Source: Alphaproteobacteria bacterium 41-28 (lineage in GTDB: Bacteria; Pseudomonadota; Alphaproteobacteria; UBA9655). From it: 64,000 bases of DNA. The position numbers and the translations under genes were made by a program. The stretch is taken from assembly GCA_001897795.1 (NCBI GenBank), contig MKUL01000036.1:26545-90544 (forward strand), in the 5' to 3' direction. The notes beneath the pieces are model-generated. The model worked only from the letters and a program-made list of their open reading frames with translations, ran no database searches and was not told the DNA's origin. Positions 1-10,973 of this stretch are shown piece by piece (position 1 is the first letter of the stretch; every line of letters starts with the position of its first letter).

Positions 1-7
1 GAATCTC

Positions 8-1027
8 TCATAGTCCCCCATACCTATCCAAAACCATCGCAGCAAAAAGAAGAAAGAGGTAAATGATGGAATAGAAAAAAAGTCTCACCCCTTCTTTTGG
101 CTCTTGAGACAACTTCACCTTAATTCCAAAAGCTAAGAACAGAATGTCCAAAACCAAAGCAACTGCCCCATATATAAGACCAAAATCTCCATTATAAATA
201 GGGTATAGCGTAAGGGGAATAAGTCCGAGGATGTAAATAAAAATTTGATTTTTTGTTGCCTCAAGCCCATAAACAACAGGCAACATAGGAATCTTTGCTT
301 TTGCATAATCCTCGTGCCGAACCAGAGCCAAAGCCCAAAAATGAGCAGGCGTCCAAAGAAAAATAATCCCAAATAAAACCCAAGGGAGAAGAGCTGTTTC
401 ATTCATCACAGCTGCCCACCCGATCACAGGAGGCAAGGCCCCCGCCGCCCCGCCTATAACGATGTTTTGGGGCGTTATTCTTTTCAAACAGATCGTATAG
501 ACAAGGACATAAAAGAGGATCGCTCCTGCCAAATAATAGGCAGCCCAAAAATTGACAAGCGTATACATCACAACGACAGAACCAATGGCAAGGGTCAGGC
601 CAAAGCCCAAGGCTTCGCCCGCTTGGATTTTTCCTCGGGGGAGAGGACGCTCTTTTGTCCGATCCATAACAGCATCGATATCGCGCTCATACCACATGTT
701 AAGGGCTCCTGCTGCCCCGCTTCCTACAGCAATGCACAAAATTGCGGCTAAGCCGATCACAGGATGAATCGATCCAGGCGCCAGCAAAAGCCCTACAATT
801 CCAGTAAAGATCACCAAAGACATCACCCTTGGCTTCAGTAGCTGCCAGTAGTCGTTGGCTGTTGCTGTGGATTGGAGAGGGGAACTTACAAAAACACTGG
901 ATTGCTTTTCCACCATAGTGGTTCGTGCAACGGCGTGATCGCAAAGACGTTCCCCCCACACGTTTTTGCGAACGAAGCGAAGGAATCCAGAAAAACCAAT
1001 GATTCGAAGTGATTTAGAAATAGTCAT
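8..1027 (-). CDS. ctaB: Protoheme IX farnesyltransferase (heme O synthase) CtaB
   Basis: Integral membrane UbiA-type prenyltransferase that adds farnesyl to heme B to give heme O for the aa3 oxidase. The first Asp-rich motif is visible (NMWYERDIDAVMDRT, with the typical following RPLPRG), the core LKPRVMSLV opens the domain, and hydrophobic segments run to the C-terminus DRYGGL. It lies directly downstream of ctaD with one base between stop and ATG at 1027, where GAG in TTGAGTAAT can act as a weak ribosome site. An alternative ATG at 916 (MVEKQSS) gives about 302 residues, nearer the usual family length, but has no visible ribosome site. The gene ends inside the window. Identity is secure; the start is not. 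Confidence 0.95.
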   Translation of the reverse strand: MTISKSLRIIGFSGFLRFVRKNVWGERLCDHAVARTTMVEKQSSVFVSSPLQSTATANDYWQLLKPRVMSLVIFTGIVGLLLAPGSIHPVIGLAAILCIAVGSGAAGALNMWYERDIDAVMDRTKERPLPRGKIQAGEALGFGLTLAIGSVVVMYTLVNFWAAYYLAGAILFYVLVYTICLKRITPQNIVIGGAAGALPPVIGWAAVMNETALLPWVLFGIIFLWTPAHFWALALVRHEDYAKAKIPMLPVVYGLEATKNQIFIYILGLIPLTLYPIYNGDFGLIYGAVALVLDILFLAFGIKVKLSQEPKEGVRLFFYSIIYLFLLFAAMVLDRYGGL

Positions 1028-1028
1028 A

Positions 1029-3421
<2,393 letters not shown>

Positions 3422-3545
3422 GAATATCCTTATCATTTTCTTCGTATCATACGCAAGGTACAGCCTTTTCTTCAAGAGCATAGTGAAAGGTGAAAGCTTT
3501 AGCTTCTATTGGTGTAATAAGCATGGGTTCCTAGAGACGAGGGAA

Positions 3546-3574
3546 TCCCCGCTCGGTGAGCGCACCGGCGGGGA
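3546..3574. repeat. GC-rich hairpin upstream of ctaC (REP-like)
   Basis: TCCCCGC then CGGTG on the left pair with CACCG then GCGGGGA on the right, with one bulged T and loop AGCG. It lies about 125 bases upstream of the ctaC start, in its probable leader or promoter region. No T-run follows on the minus strand, so it is not a classical terminator for a gene entering ctaC. Similar CCCCGC/GCGGGG palindromes occur at 38947-38973, suggesting a dispersed palindromic repeat family. Confidence 0.5.
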
Positions 3575-3625
3575 AAAAGTGCACAATGTAACTGCTATAG
3601 AAGCAATTTTTTTTCTACATGAGGT

Positions 3626-3895
3626 TTATCTAAAATAGCGAACACCATTGAGTGAGTTCTTCCTGGGGCAATTTTTTTGCACTAAATCATCAAATTTGTC
3701 TGTATCGAATACAATATCCGAAATCTCACCAGATAATTGATAGGATGAAGGATCATACTCTTTTTTCAATTTATTTATTCTTTCTCGTAACTTATAAAAT
3801 CCATTCCCCAATATATGAATAGGCATAATGTTATCACACAAACTGCTATGGCCGGACCAGGCTCCACCAGATATTAATGTTACGCTCACACTCAT
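3626..3895 (-). CDS. Small hypothetical protein (89 aa)
   Basis: Not recognised. The reading frame begins MSVSVTLISGG and has a charged middle (KLRERINKLKKEYD) and an acidic stretch ending FDTDKFDDLVQKN. There is no signal peptide or membrane segment. The ribosome site is poor (GGTG about 5 bases upstream). It sits in the gap between the LRR gene and ctaC, on the same strand as both. It could be a real small gene, the remnant of a longer one, or a chance frame; only the fairly balanced amino acid composition argues for coding. Confidence 0.3.
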   Translation of the reverse strand: MSVSVTLISGGAWSGHSSLCDNIMPIHILGNGFYKLRERINKLKKEYDPSSYQLSGEISDIVFDTDKFDDLVQKNCPRKNSLNGVRYFR

Positions 3896-3923
3896 TTATG
3901 CACCATTCCAGCGTGAGCTATTC

Positions 3924-6900
3924 TTAGTCAAAAAAGACCTTTTCTTCATCTAAAAATTCTATGCCTTTAATGCTCCCTCTTCCAATTCCTGATCCCTGAA
4001 GGTGTAGAGTGAGTTCTTTGGTATCATCCTTAAACTCCAGTTTTGTGATATTTTTGGCCTGCCTTAAATCGAGAACTTTTAATCTTTTTAAATGCTCTAA
4101 GCCGGTAAGATCTTGGATTCTTGAGCCAAATAAATTTATTTTTTTTAATTTTTCAAGTGGTGCTGTGAATGAAAGCTTAGTAAGAGGTGTCTGCACTAGA
4201 TTAAGTTCTTCCAGAGCTAGCGTATTTTCTAGTCCATCAATTTGTGAAACCCCTGAGTTTGAGAGATCTAAAGTTCTTAAGTTTTCGAGAGACCGTGGAA
4301 GGGAAAGTTTTGTAAGTTTGGATAAGTGACTTAGATCAAGTTCTTCCAGAGCAGGAGTATTTTCTAACCCATCTTCTAATCCATCAATTTGCTCAATCGC
4401 TGACCTACTAAAGTTTAATTTTTTTAAGGTTGAGTGAGATCTTCCGAGTGAAAACCCAGTAAGATTTTCTGTATAACTTACATCGATTTCTTCCAGAGCA
4501 GGCGTATTTTCTAGCCCATCAATTTGCGAAACTGCTGACCTCTTGAAGGTTAATTTTGTTAATTTTGAGAGAGGCCCCGTGAATGAAAACTTAGTAAGTT
4601 TGGATGTCTCCCCTAGATCAAGTTCTTCCAGAGCAGGCGTATTTTCTAGCCCATCAATTTGTGAAACCTCTGAGCCTGAGAGACTTAATTTTCTTAATTT
4701 TGCGAGAGGCTCTTTGAATGAAAGCTGTGTAAGAGGCGTAGCCTCTAGATAAAGTTTTTCCAAAACAGGAGCGTTTTCTAACCCATCAATTTTCGAAACG
4801 AATGCGCCTGAGAGGTTTAACGTTCTTAGGTTTGGGAGAGACCATAAGAGAGAAAACGCTTCAAGATTACCTATATTGTTTAAATCAAGTTCTTCTAGAG
4901 CAGGTGTATTTTCTAGCCCATCAATTTGTGAAATCCCTGATTGTGCAAGGTTTAACTTTCTTAAGTTTCGGAGGGGCGCTCGGAGTGGAAGCGTACTAAG
5001 CTGGTCCACCCCATTCAGGTCAAGTTCTTCCAGAGCGGATATATTTTCTAGCCCATCAATTTGCGAAATATCTGTTTCTGAGAGGTTTAACTTTCTTAAG
5101 CTTTGGAGAGACGCAGGGAGTGAAAGCTGTTTAAGGCGTGTTTTGCTTAGATCAAGTTCTTCCAAAGCAAATGTATTTTCTAACCCATCAATTTGTGAAA
5201 TTTTTGATTTACTAAGATTTAATTTTCTTAAGTTTTGGAGAGAAGCAGGAAGTGAAAGCTGTTTAAGGAGTGTTTTGCTTAGATCAAGTTCTTCTAAATT
5301 AGGAACATTTTCTAATCCCTTAAGTGTCCTGATTTTTGAACCCCCAAAATTTAATTTTCGAAGCGACGTAAGATTTTCCGGAAGGGAAAAATCTCCCGCA
5401 ATATTGGAGTTAGACCTAAAGTCGATACTTTCTAAATTTGGTAAACCTTGAAGGAGTCGGTTTATCGCATCTAAAGATTGGGTAGCCGGTTTTAAAGCTT
5501 TTACACCTTTAGCAAGTGTCTCACGGAAATGCTCAACTTTATCATATAAGGAAAAAATGACAGGTGTGATTTCAGATACAATCTCCTCATCATCCCAGGC
5601 AATATTAGCTAACACATTTTCAACCATTCTTTGAAGAAATGGAAGTCCTGCCTTGAATCTTGTGAAGTGTCCCTCCCAATCTGTATAATTATTGTCAAGC
5701 TTCTCTAAAAATTCGATCTTGGAGGTGTTATCGGAAAGGGCATTGGGAAATAGTTGAAGGAAAGGGTGATGAATTTTCTGATTTCTCACGTCTGGGGACG
5801 CCAATAGCCATGTAGATTCTTCAGCGGTTCCTGCATGAAGGGTATGATCATGCATCTCAAGAAGCGAATCATAATTCAGACCTTCTTTTTCTCTTAATAT
5901 TTTTAAATCCTTAACTTCCATATGATTTGTTAAGGATATTAATTTAAATGAAAAAAGACTTTCTTCTCTTTCAAAGCCTTCTTCTGTTCCGCGATGCTTT
6001 ACGATAACTTCTGCATCCCCAATAAAATCTCTCTCTCTCTTCGTAAGCTGAGGATTAATCTCGTAAATATAGGTGGGATTGAGTGCCGTGAAAAAAACAT
6101 TCAAAGACTTTTGGACCCATCCCCTCACTTCCTTCAAATCTCCTTGGGGTAACTCTTCCAATTGAAGCTCCAATACTTTTTGATACACTCTTATAAAGTT
6201 GATAAATCCTGATGAAAGCTCATTTGTGCCTTTAACATACCGAATTTCGAACTCTCCTTGAATAATATTCAGATCTCCAACGACTTCATTATACAAAGAC
6301 CGCGTCCCAATATCTCCAGCGTTAGCAAGAAAAGGAGTCTGTTTCAGGTAGAATTTCTCGAAGTTCTTAAAAAAAGGACTATGAGAAGAATATTCTCTAA
6401 TATATCTTAAGTCAAACTCCCTGGTTTTTGGATTAAAGAGCAAAAGATTGCCAATATGACGGCCTGCCGTTTCGACACAGTCAGCAAATGTACGGCCTCT
6501 TACGTAGGTGTCTTTTTCCCTGAGATAGAAATAGGCTTGTCCATTGTTTAAAAGACTCATTCCTGCTTTGTAAGGAGTTAGGCTTCGCCAAAAATCGGCG
6601 AGGGTTAAATTAAAAACGTCATCAAGGGTGTAAGGGCTTTCTTTTTTCGAAATTTGAGGAAGATCCTCTTCCTTTAAGAGATCTTCTTCAGAAGAAAGGT
6701 GTTTTTCCTCATCAACAATGGTCTTATCTAGACTCTGAAGAAGAGACTCGATATCCTTTCGTGTATTAAAGTGGTAAGCAAAAAAGGCTGAAATGACTTG
6801 TTCCGTTGTATGTCGAGGATAAAGAGAGGTTTCTTGTTTTTCTAATTTAATAGATTCTTGAATATTATTTAAAAGAAGATTAATTACTTTCTTCCTAAAA

Positions 6901-7460
6901 GTCTCTTTCGATTTTTTAGTTTCTTCTTCTCCTTCTAATTCTTTTTCTAATCCTTCTCCTGATTCTTCTTTAAATCCTTCCAAAGTTTCAACGATGGCCT
7001 CTGAAAATTTGTTAGTTTCTTTTTTTTCAAGATTACCCGCACCTTTTAAATCTTCCACCCGTTTTGCATAATTGAGAAGCAAAGCCACTGTCCCAGGCTT
7101 TGTAACATATTTTCCAAAATTTGTGGCTGCTGTTGTTACAGTCCCTAATTGACCATTATTCGAAGGAAAGAGAATCTTAACAATCTTCCAAAGGGGATCG
7201 TCTGATTTATCTCCTGTATAGTTTCGCTCTCCAGTTTCTTTGCTGTGAAATGCCTCAAAAGGTCCATAGAAACGTATGTTTTCAATGAGCCCGCTTGCTA
7301 GAGCTACTTCTCCCAATGTAGGGGAATAGAATTCCTGATCTTTCTTAAAACAATCTGTGACGCCTTTGAAAGAAGTAGGATTTTGCTTCGCCATCGCCGA
7401 GGAAGAAAATAACATCATTGCAAAACCAAAAGGATACAGATACTTTTTAAAAACACCCAT
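3924..7460 (-). CDS. Exported leucine-rich-repeat protein (LRR paralogue 1)
   Basis: A protein of about 1178 residues with an N-terminal signal peptide (hydrophobic FGFAMMLFSSS ending in an AMA-K cleavage site), a long unique region to about residue 710, then about ten tandem leucine-rich units of roughly 46 residues, each containing a variant of IDGLENTPALEELDL. The unique part has an acidic Lys/Glu-rich stretch near residues 160-200. Residues after the signal match the paralogue at 42539-45151 closely (FKGVT, FYSPTLG, SDPLW, VTKPGTVALL). Secreted LRR proteins of symbionts and pathogens often bind host proteins, so an effector or surface role is inferred, not shown. The start at 7460 was chosen from the signal peptide; an in-frame ATG at 7466 has GGTG just upstream. 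Confidence 0.85.
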   Translation of the reverse strand: MGVFKKYLYPFGFAMMLFSSSAMAKQNPTSFKGVTDCFKKDQEFYSPTLGEVALASGLIENIRFYGPFEAFHSKETGERNYTGDKSDDPLWKIVKILFPSNNGQLGTVTTAATNFGKYVTKPGTVALLLNYAKRVEDLKGAGNLEKKETNKFSEAIVETLEGFKEESGEGLEKELEGEEETKKSKETFRKKVINLLLNNIQESIKLEKQETSLYPRHTTEQVISAFFAYHFNTRKDIESLLQSLDKTIVDEEKHLSSEEDLLKEEDLPQISKKESPYTLDDVFNLTLADFWRSLTPYKAGMSLLNNGQAYFYLREKDTYVRGRTFADCVETAGRHIGNLLLFNPKTREFDLRYIREYSSHSPFFKNFEKFYLKQTPFLANAGDIGTRSLYNEVVGDLNIIQGEFEIRYVKGTNELSSGFINFIRVYQKVLELQLEELPQGDLKEVRGWVQKSLNVFFTALNPTYIYEINPQLTKRERDFIGDAEVIVKHRGTEEGFEREESLFSFKLISLTNHMEVKDLKILREKEGLNYDSLLEMHDHTLHAGTAEESTWLLASPDVRNQKIHHPFLQLFPNALSDNTSKIEFLEKLDNNYTDWEGHFTRFKAGLPFLQRMVENVLANIAWDDEEIVSEITPVIFSLYDKVEHFRETLAKGVKALKPATQSLDAINRLLQGLPNLESIDFRSNSNIAGDFSLPENLTSLRKLNFGGSKIRTLKGLENVPNLEELDLSKTLLKQLSLPASLQNLRKLNLSKSKISQIDGLENTFALEELDLSKTRLKQLSLPASLQSLRKLNLSETDISQIDGLENISALEELDLNGVDQLSTLPLRAPLRNLRKLNLAQSGISQIDGLENTPALEELDLNNIGNLEAFSLLWSLPNLRTLNLSGAFVSKIDGLENAPVLEKLYLEATPLTQLSFKEPLAKLRKLSLSGSEVSQIDGLENTPALEELDLGETSKLTKFSFTGPLSKLTKLTFKRSAVSQIDGLENTPALEEIDVSYTENLTGFSLGRSHSTLKKLNFSRSAIEQIDGLEDGLENTPALEELDLSHLSKLTKLSLPRSLENLRTLDLSNSGVSQIDGLENTLALEELNLVQTPLTKLSFTAPLEKLKKINLFGSRIQDLTGLEHLKRLKVLDLRQAKNITKLEFKDDTKELTLHLQGSGIGRGSIKGIEFLDEEKVFFD
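4150..5340 (-). repeat. Tandem ~138-bp coding repeats in the LRR gene
   Basis: The DNA encoding the LRR region repeats with a period of about 138 bases. The block TTTTCTAGCCCATCAATTTG or a close variant recurs near 4209, 4370, 4509, 4647, 4779, 4909, 5047 and 5186. The encoded unit is nearly invariant at IDGLENTPALEELDL and variable elsewhere. One unit has a short in-frame duplication (GLEDGLEN). Such near-identical tandem units can expand or contract by recombination. Confidence 0.8.
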
Positions 7461-7813
7461 AAACATCACCACTAAAATTACAATAACTAACTACTACTAT
7501 ATTTATAAATAGTATACTTTAAATATTCATAAAATGCAAATTTTCAGCGAACATTTTTATTTTAACAAAAAATTAATATTCATGCAGGCTCTCACGAAGA
7601 AGGACATTTCACATATGAATTACCAATGAGTAGGAACCACTCTCCAAATGACCAATTCAAAAATTTGAGTTTTTGAAGATAAGGAGTAATATAATAAATA
7701 TAGAGTGGCGGACAAATGGCCAGCTCTTTAAGTCTTTCTTAGCAACAGTTGCATTTTCTTTTAAATACTATTAGAACTGCTTGGTAAGTTTACTCATTAA
7801 AAGAGGCGCTTTT
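7461..7813. other. AT-rich divergent intergenic region
   Basis: About 350 bases between the divergent LRR gene and the solute-binding protein gene. It is very AT-rich next to the LRR gene, with a near-palindrome around 7495-7520 (CTATTTATAAATAG), and must hold promoters for both genes. No ORF with a plausible ribosome site or RNA gene was recognised. Confidence 0.4.
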
Positions 7814-9607
7814 ATGAAGAAATTATCGTTTGTGTTTTTGTGTACAGCTCTACTCGCTTGTATATCTTCTCTCCAAGCAAAAGAACAATACGGCATTGCC
7901 ATGCATGGTGGCCTTAAATATCCTCCCACTTTCACGCACTTTGACGTTGTGAATCCTAATGCCCCAAAAGGGGGAGAATTGAAGCATGCGGTTGTTGGAA
8001 CCTTTGATACTTTGAATCCATTTATTCTTAAGGGGACAGCACCTGCTCAACTTCGAGCAGCCTTGTTTGAGAGCCTCCTAAAACGATCTCCCGATGAACC
8101 CATGAGCCTTTATGGCCTGGTAGCAGAAAGTCTTGAAATCGCACCCGATCGTTCTTGGATTATCTTTAACATCAATCCAAAAGCAAAATGGAACGATGGC
8201 ACTCCCATTACAGCAAAGGACGTCGCTTTTTCCTATCATACCTTTTTGGAACACGGCACACCTAATCAACAAATGACTTATAAAAAAGTTGAAAAAGTTG
8301 ACGTTTTGAATGACCGGAAAGTTAAATTTACTTTTAAAAAAGTTGATGGGAAATATGACGCTGAAATTCCCCTCATCATAGGTATGATGGCTCTTATCGC
8401 AGAACATGATCTTAAAGGGAAAGATTTTGAAAAAACAGGCTTAACTCCCCTCCTCACAAGTGGGCCTTATAAAGTTGTAAAAGTTGAACCCGGGCGCAGC
8501 ATTATTTATAAAAAGGATCCCAACTATTGGGGCAAGGATCTTCCCGTAAACAAGGGCTATTTCAATTTCGATACACTTCGATTTGATTACTATAAAAATG
8601 CAACCGTTGCTTTTGAAGCCTTCAAGGCGGGAGAAGTGGATATGCGCGAAGAATCGGATGTTGGAAAATGGGCAGAAGGCTATAATTTTCCTGCTGCAAA
8701 AAAAGGCCTTGTTCAATGTCTTGCGATCCCCCATCAGCACCAAGTTGGAATGCAAGCCTTTGTCTTTAATACAAGGAGAGAACCTTTCCAAGATCCCCGA
8801 GTCAGACGAGCTCTCGCCTATGCCTTTGATGCGGATTGGCTAAATAAGACAATGTTCCATGGTGCCCTAACCCGTACGACAAGCTTCTTTGATAATACTG
8901 AACTTGCGGCCAAAGGTCTCCCTCAAGGGAAAGAATTAGCTCTTCTAGAGCCTTTTCGTGCGCAATTGCCGAAGGAGGTTTTCGAACAACCTTATACTCT
9001 ACCCACCTTCGAAAAAGGAAGTCGAGAGAACTTAAAAATTGCACGAGACCTCTTGAATGAAGCAGGTTGGATTACAAAAGGGGGAAAGCTTGTTAATGAA
9101 AAAACAGGAAAGCCCTTTACCTTTGAAATTCTCCTGAATGTACCCGAGAACGAAAAGGTAGCCCTGGCATTCGTACGCAATTTAAAACCGCTTGGAATCA
9201 CTGCCACGGTGCGCACTGTAGATGCCGCCCAATATGAAAACCTCCGTGTGAATATGAACTTTGACATGATTATGCATTTCTGGGGTCACACCATGTCCCC
9301 TGGACAGGAGCAGGCCTTTTACTGGAGTTCAAAGGCAGCCGATGAACCAGGAACGCGGAATTACCCCGGAATCAAGAGCCCCGTTGTCGATACCCTCTGC
9401 AATACAATTACCAGCGCTAAAGAAAGAGAAGGCTTAGTAGCAGCTGTTAAAGCCCTCGACCGTGTTCTTTTATGGGGACATTATGTGATTCCTCTGAGTC
9501 ATCGCAGCAAGGACTATGTCGCTTATTGGAATAAAATTGAACATCCTCCCTTGGGTCCCACAGGATTACCCGACCTTCATACCTTATGGGCAAAGGACGG
9601 GAAGTAG
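7814..9607 (+). CDS. Peptide ABC transporter substrate-binding protein, YejA-like (SBP family 5)
   Basis: Periplasmic oligopeptide-binding lobe protein of 597 residues. The ATG at 7814 follows AGAGGCG and opens a signal peptide (LSFVFLCTALLACISSLQA). YejA-type features are present: HGGLKYPPTFTHFDVVNP and APKGGELKHAVVGTFDTLNPF at the start, WNDGTPITAKDVAFSYH in the core, and RVRRALAYAFD DW in the second lobe. The usual partners YejB, YejE and YejF are not in this window, so the permease and ATPase must be elsewhere if they exist. A palindrome at 9643-9669 may end its transcript. Confidence 0.9.
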   Translation: MKKLSFVFLCTALLACISSLQAKEQYGIAMHGGLKYPPTFTHFDVVNPNAPKGGELKHAVVGTFDTLNPFILKGTAPAQLRAALFESLLKRSPDEPMSLYGLVAESLEIAPDRSWIIFNINPKAKWNDGTPITAKDVAFSYHTFLEHGTPNQQMTYKKVEKVDVLNDRKVKFTFKKVDGKYDAEIPLIIGMMALIAEHDLKGKDFEKTGLTPLLTSGPYKVVKVEPGRSIIYKKDPNYWGKDLPVNKGYFNFDTLRFDYYKNATVAFEAFKAGEVDMREESDVGKWAEGYNFPAAKKGLVQCLAIPHQHQVGMQAFVFNTRREPFQDPRVRRALAYAFDADWLNKTMFHGALTRTTSFFDNTELAAKGLPQGKELALLEPFRAQLPKEVFEQPYTLPTFEKGSRENLKIARDLLNEAGWITKGGKLVNEKTGKPFTFEILLNVPENEKVALAFVRNLKPLGITATVRTVDAAQYENLRVNMNFDMIMHFWGHTMSPGQEQAFYWSSKAADEPGTRNYPGIKSPVVDTLCNTITSAKEREGLVAAVKALDRVLLWGHYVIPLSHRSKDYVAYWNKIEHPPLGPTGLPDLHTLWAKDGK

Positions 9608-9628
9608 GATCACAATCATTCCCAAATT

Positions 9629-9846
9629 CGTCATCCTGGAATTTAACCCCGGATTTAATCCGGGGTTAATATCCGAGACCTAGGAAGATGCTTAAATTAA
9701 TAAAAATAGTTCCATTTTGTGTGGCACTTGCCATATGCTATTTTCTAAAATATAACTTCTTCAAAGAATTTTCTGGATCCCGGATATTAATAAAAGCTAG
9801 TGCTCACATACGTTCGCTAAGCTTTTCTAAATTCCGGGATGACGAT
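9629..9846. mobile_element. Paired palindromic element with GTCATCC termini
   Basis: Two related palindromic units lie in inverted orientation. The left begins CGTCATCCTGGAATTTAA and contains TTAACCCCGGATT, one T, then AATCCGGGGTTAA (9643-9669). The right, read from its outer end on the minus strand, begins CGTCATCCCGGAATTTA and ends at ATATCCGGGATCC. The outer ends form a 17-bp inverted repeat with one mismatch, and about 95 bp of AT-rich DNA lies between the units. It sits between the yejA-like gene and ctaE, about 35 bp before the ctaE start, so it can affect termination of one gene and expression of the other. The layout parallels the elements at 52180 and 58460, but the sequence family differs. 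Confidence 0.7.
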
Positions 9847-9879
9847 ATTTTTTAGAGAAAACAACCGGGCATAACCACA

Positions 9880-10674
9880 TTGACAAATAAGAAAAACCAT
9901 CCCTTCCATCTTGTCGACCCCAGTCCCTGGCCCTTTGTGGGATCCATTGGGGGTTTGGTTACAGCCATTGGCTTTGTTCTTCTGATGCACCATCATGGGT
10001 TTTACGTTCTGCTCATGGGTCTCGCCATTGTGCTTTTCACCATGGTTGGCTGGTGGCGGGAAGTTATTATGGAATCAGAAGATACCACAGTCTATACCCC
10101 ACCCGTTCAATTTGGGCTTCGAACGGGAATGGCTCTTTTCATCACCTCTGAAGTTATGTTTTTCGTGGCGTTCTTTTGGGCTTTTTTTAATGCAAGTCTT
10201 TTCCCCAGCGAAACGATAGGGGGCGTATGGCCACCGAAAGGAATTCACCCTCTCAATCCCTTTGATTATCCTTATTTTAACACCTTAATCCTTTTACTTT
10301 CAGCAACCTCCCTTACCTGGGCCCACCATGCCCTCTTAGCCGACCATCGAAAGGATGTTCTGAAAGGCATTGGAGCCACGGTTTTCCTAGGCCTTCTTTT
10401 TACCTCCATCCAAGCCTATGAATACGCCCATGCCACCTTCGGGTTTAAGGAAGGCATTTATCCTTCTACCTTTTATATGGCAACTGGCTTTCATGGGGCA
10501 CACGTCATTATAGGAACTCTTTTTCTCATCGTGTGCTGGTTCCTTGCTCGCTTTGGCAAATTTACACCCGACCGCCACATTGGCTTTGAAGCTGCCGCCT
10601 GGTATTGGCACTTTGTCGATGTGGTCTGGCTCTTTCTTTTTGTCAGCATTTATTGGTGGGGATCAGGGCTTTAG
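9880..10674 (+). CDS. ctaE: Cytochrome c oxidase subunit III
   Basis: Membrane subunit of the aa3 oxidase, 264 residues with seven hydrophobic segments. The start is TTG, inferred because the next residues (TNKKNHPFHLVDPSPWPFVG) match the usual N-terminus; an in-frame stop lies a few codons upstream and no ATG fits. Conserved features include FFVAFFWAFFNASLFP, the ATGFHGAHVIIGT region and the terminal AAAWYWHFVDVVWLFLF. It is separated from ctaCDB by over 6 kb and lies on the opposite strand, with SURF1 and an M16 peptidase further downstream. This suggests an ancestral cta cluster broken by rearrangement. Confidence 0.96.
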   Translation: MTNKKNHPFHLVDPSPWPFVGSIGGLVTAIGFVLLMHHHGFYVLLMGLAIVLFTMVGWWREVIMESEDTTVYTPPVQFGLRTGMALFITSEVMFFVAFFWAFFNASLFPSETIGGVWPPKGIHPLNPFDYPYFNTLILLLSATSLTWAHHALLADHRKDVLKGIGATVFLGLLFTSIQAYEYAHATFGFKEGIYPSTFYMATGFHGAHVIIGTLFLIVCWFLARFGKFTPDRHIGFEAAAWYWHFVDVVWLFLFVSIYWWGSGL

Positions 10675-10747
10675 GCAGCATTTCTAGGTAGTGGTACATT
10701 TCCTCTATGCGGCAATAAATCGTGTTGATAAGATCTTCTAAGGACAT
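10675..10747 (-). pseudogene. 5' end of a truncated gene, probably a transposase
   Basis: An ATG at 10747 with a strong ribosome site (CAGGAG, 5-6 bases upstream) opens a frame beginning MSLEDLINTIYCRIEEMY. It runs into the end of ctaE at about 10675 and loses any coherent sequence. The N-terminus resembles short insertion-sequence transposases (an IS982-like start is one possibility), but this is recognition by eye. It looks like an insertion-sequence remnant cut at the ctaE boundary. Confidence 0.35.
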
Positions 10748-10836
10748 GGAATCTCCTGTTTGGTAATTGCTTGATAACTTTATCAAAACAGACTTCCATG
10801 TTTCCTTCTGTCACTTAAAAAACTTGCACACTGCGT

Positions 10837-10879
10837 TAAGCAGATTCTTAGGCTCACTATAAAGAATTAAAAGGTCCTG
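10837..10879 (+). repeat. Direct repeat, left copy, flanking the acyltransferase
   Basis: A 43-base block starting TAAGCAGATTCTTAGGCTCA matches 12213-12255 at 35 of 43 positions in the same orientation. The two copies bracket the acyltransferase gene. They may be ends of decayed insertion sequences or of an imported segment. Confidence 0.55.
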
Positions 10880-10973
10880 AGACCAATGTTGACTTTTAAA
10901 AATAAATTTGTATAAAACTCCTAATTAATCTAAGAGTTAAATATTACTTTTCGAAATTAGGCTCTAAAAAAAT

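Noticed and set aside
3546..3574. Terminator upstream of ctaC
   Set aside because: On the minus strand the T-run precedes rather than follows the stem, so it does not fit a rho-independent terminator.
4150..5340. CRISPR-like regular repeats
   Set aside because: The repeats are coding, in frame, with a period of about 138 bp and no spacer structure; no CRISPR array was found anywhere in the window.
4876..5451. 191-residue plus-strand open frame antisense to the LRR gene
   Set aside because: It reflects the repeated LRR DNA, which is open on the opposite strand; a Ser/Arg-rich sequence with no ribosome site.
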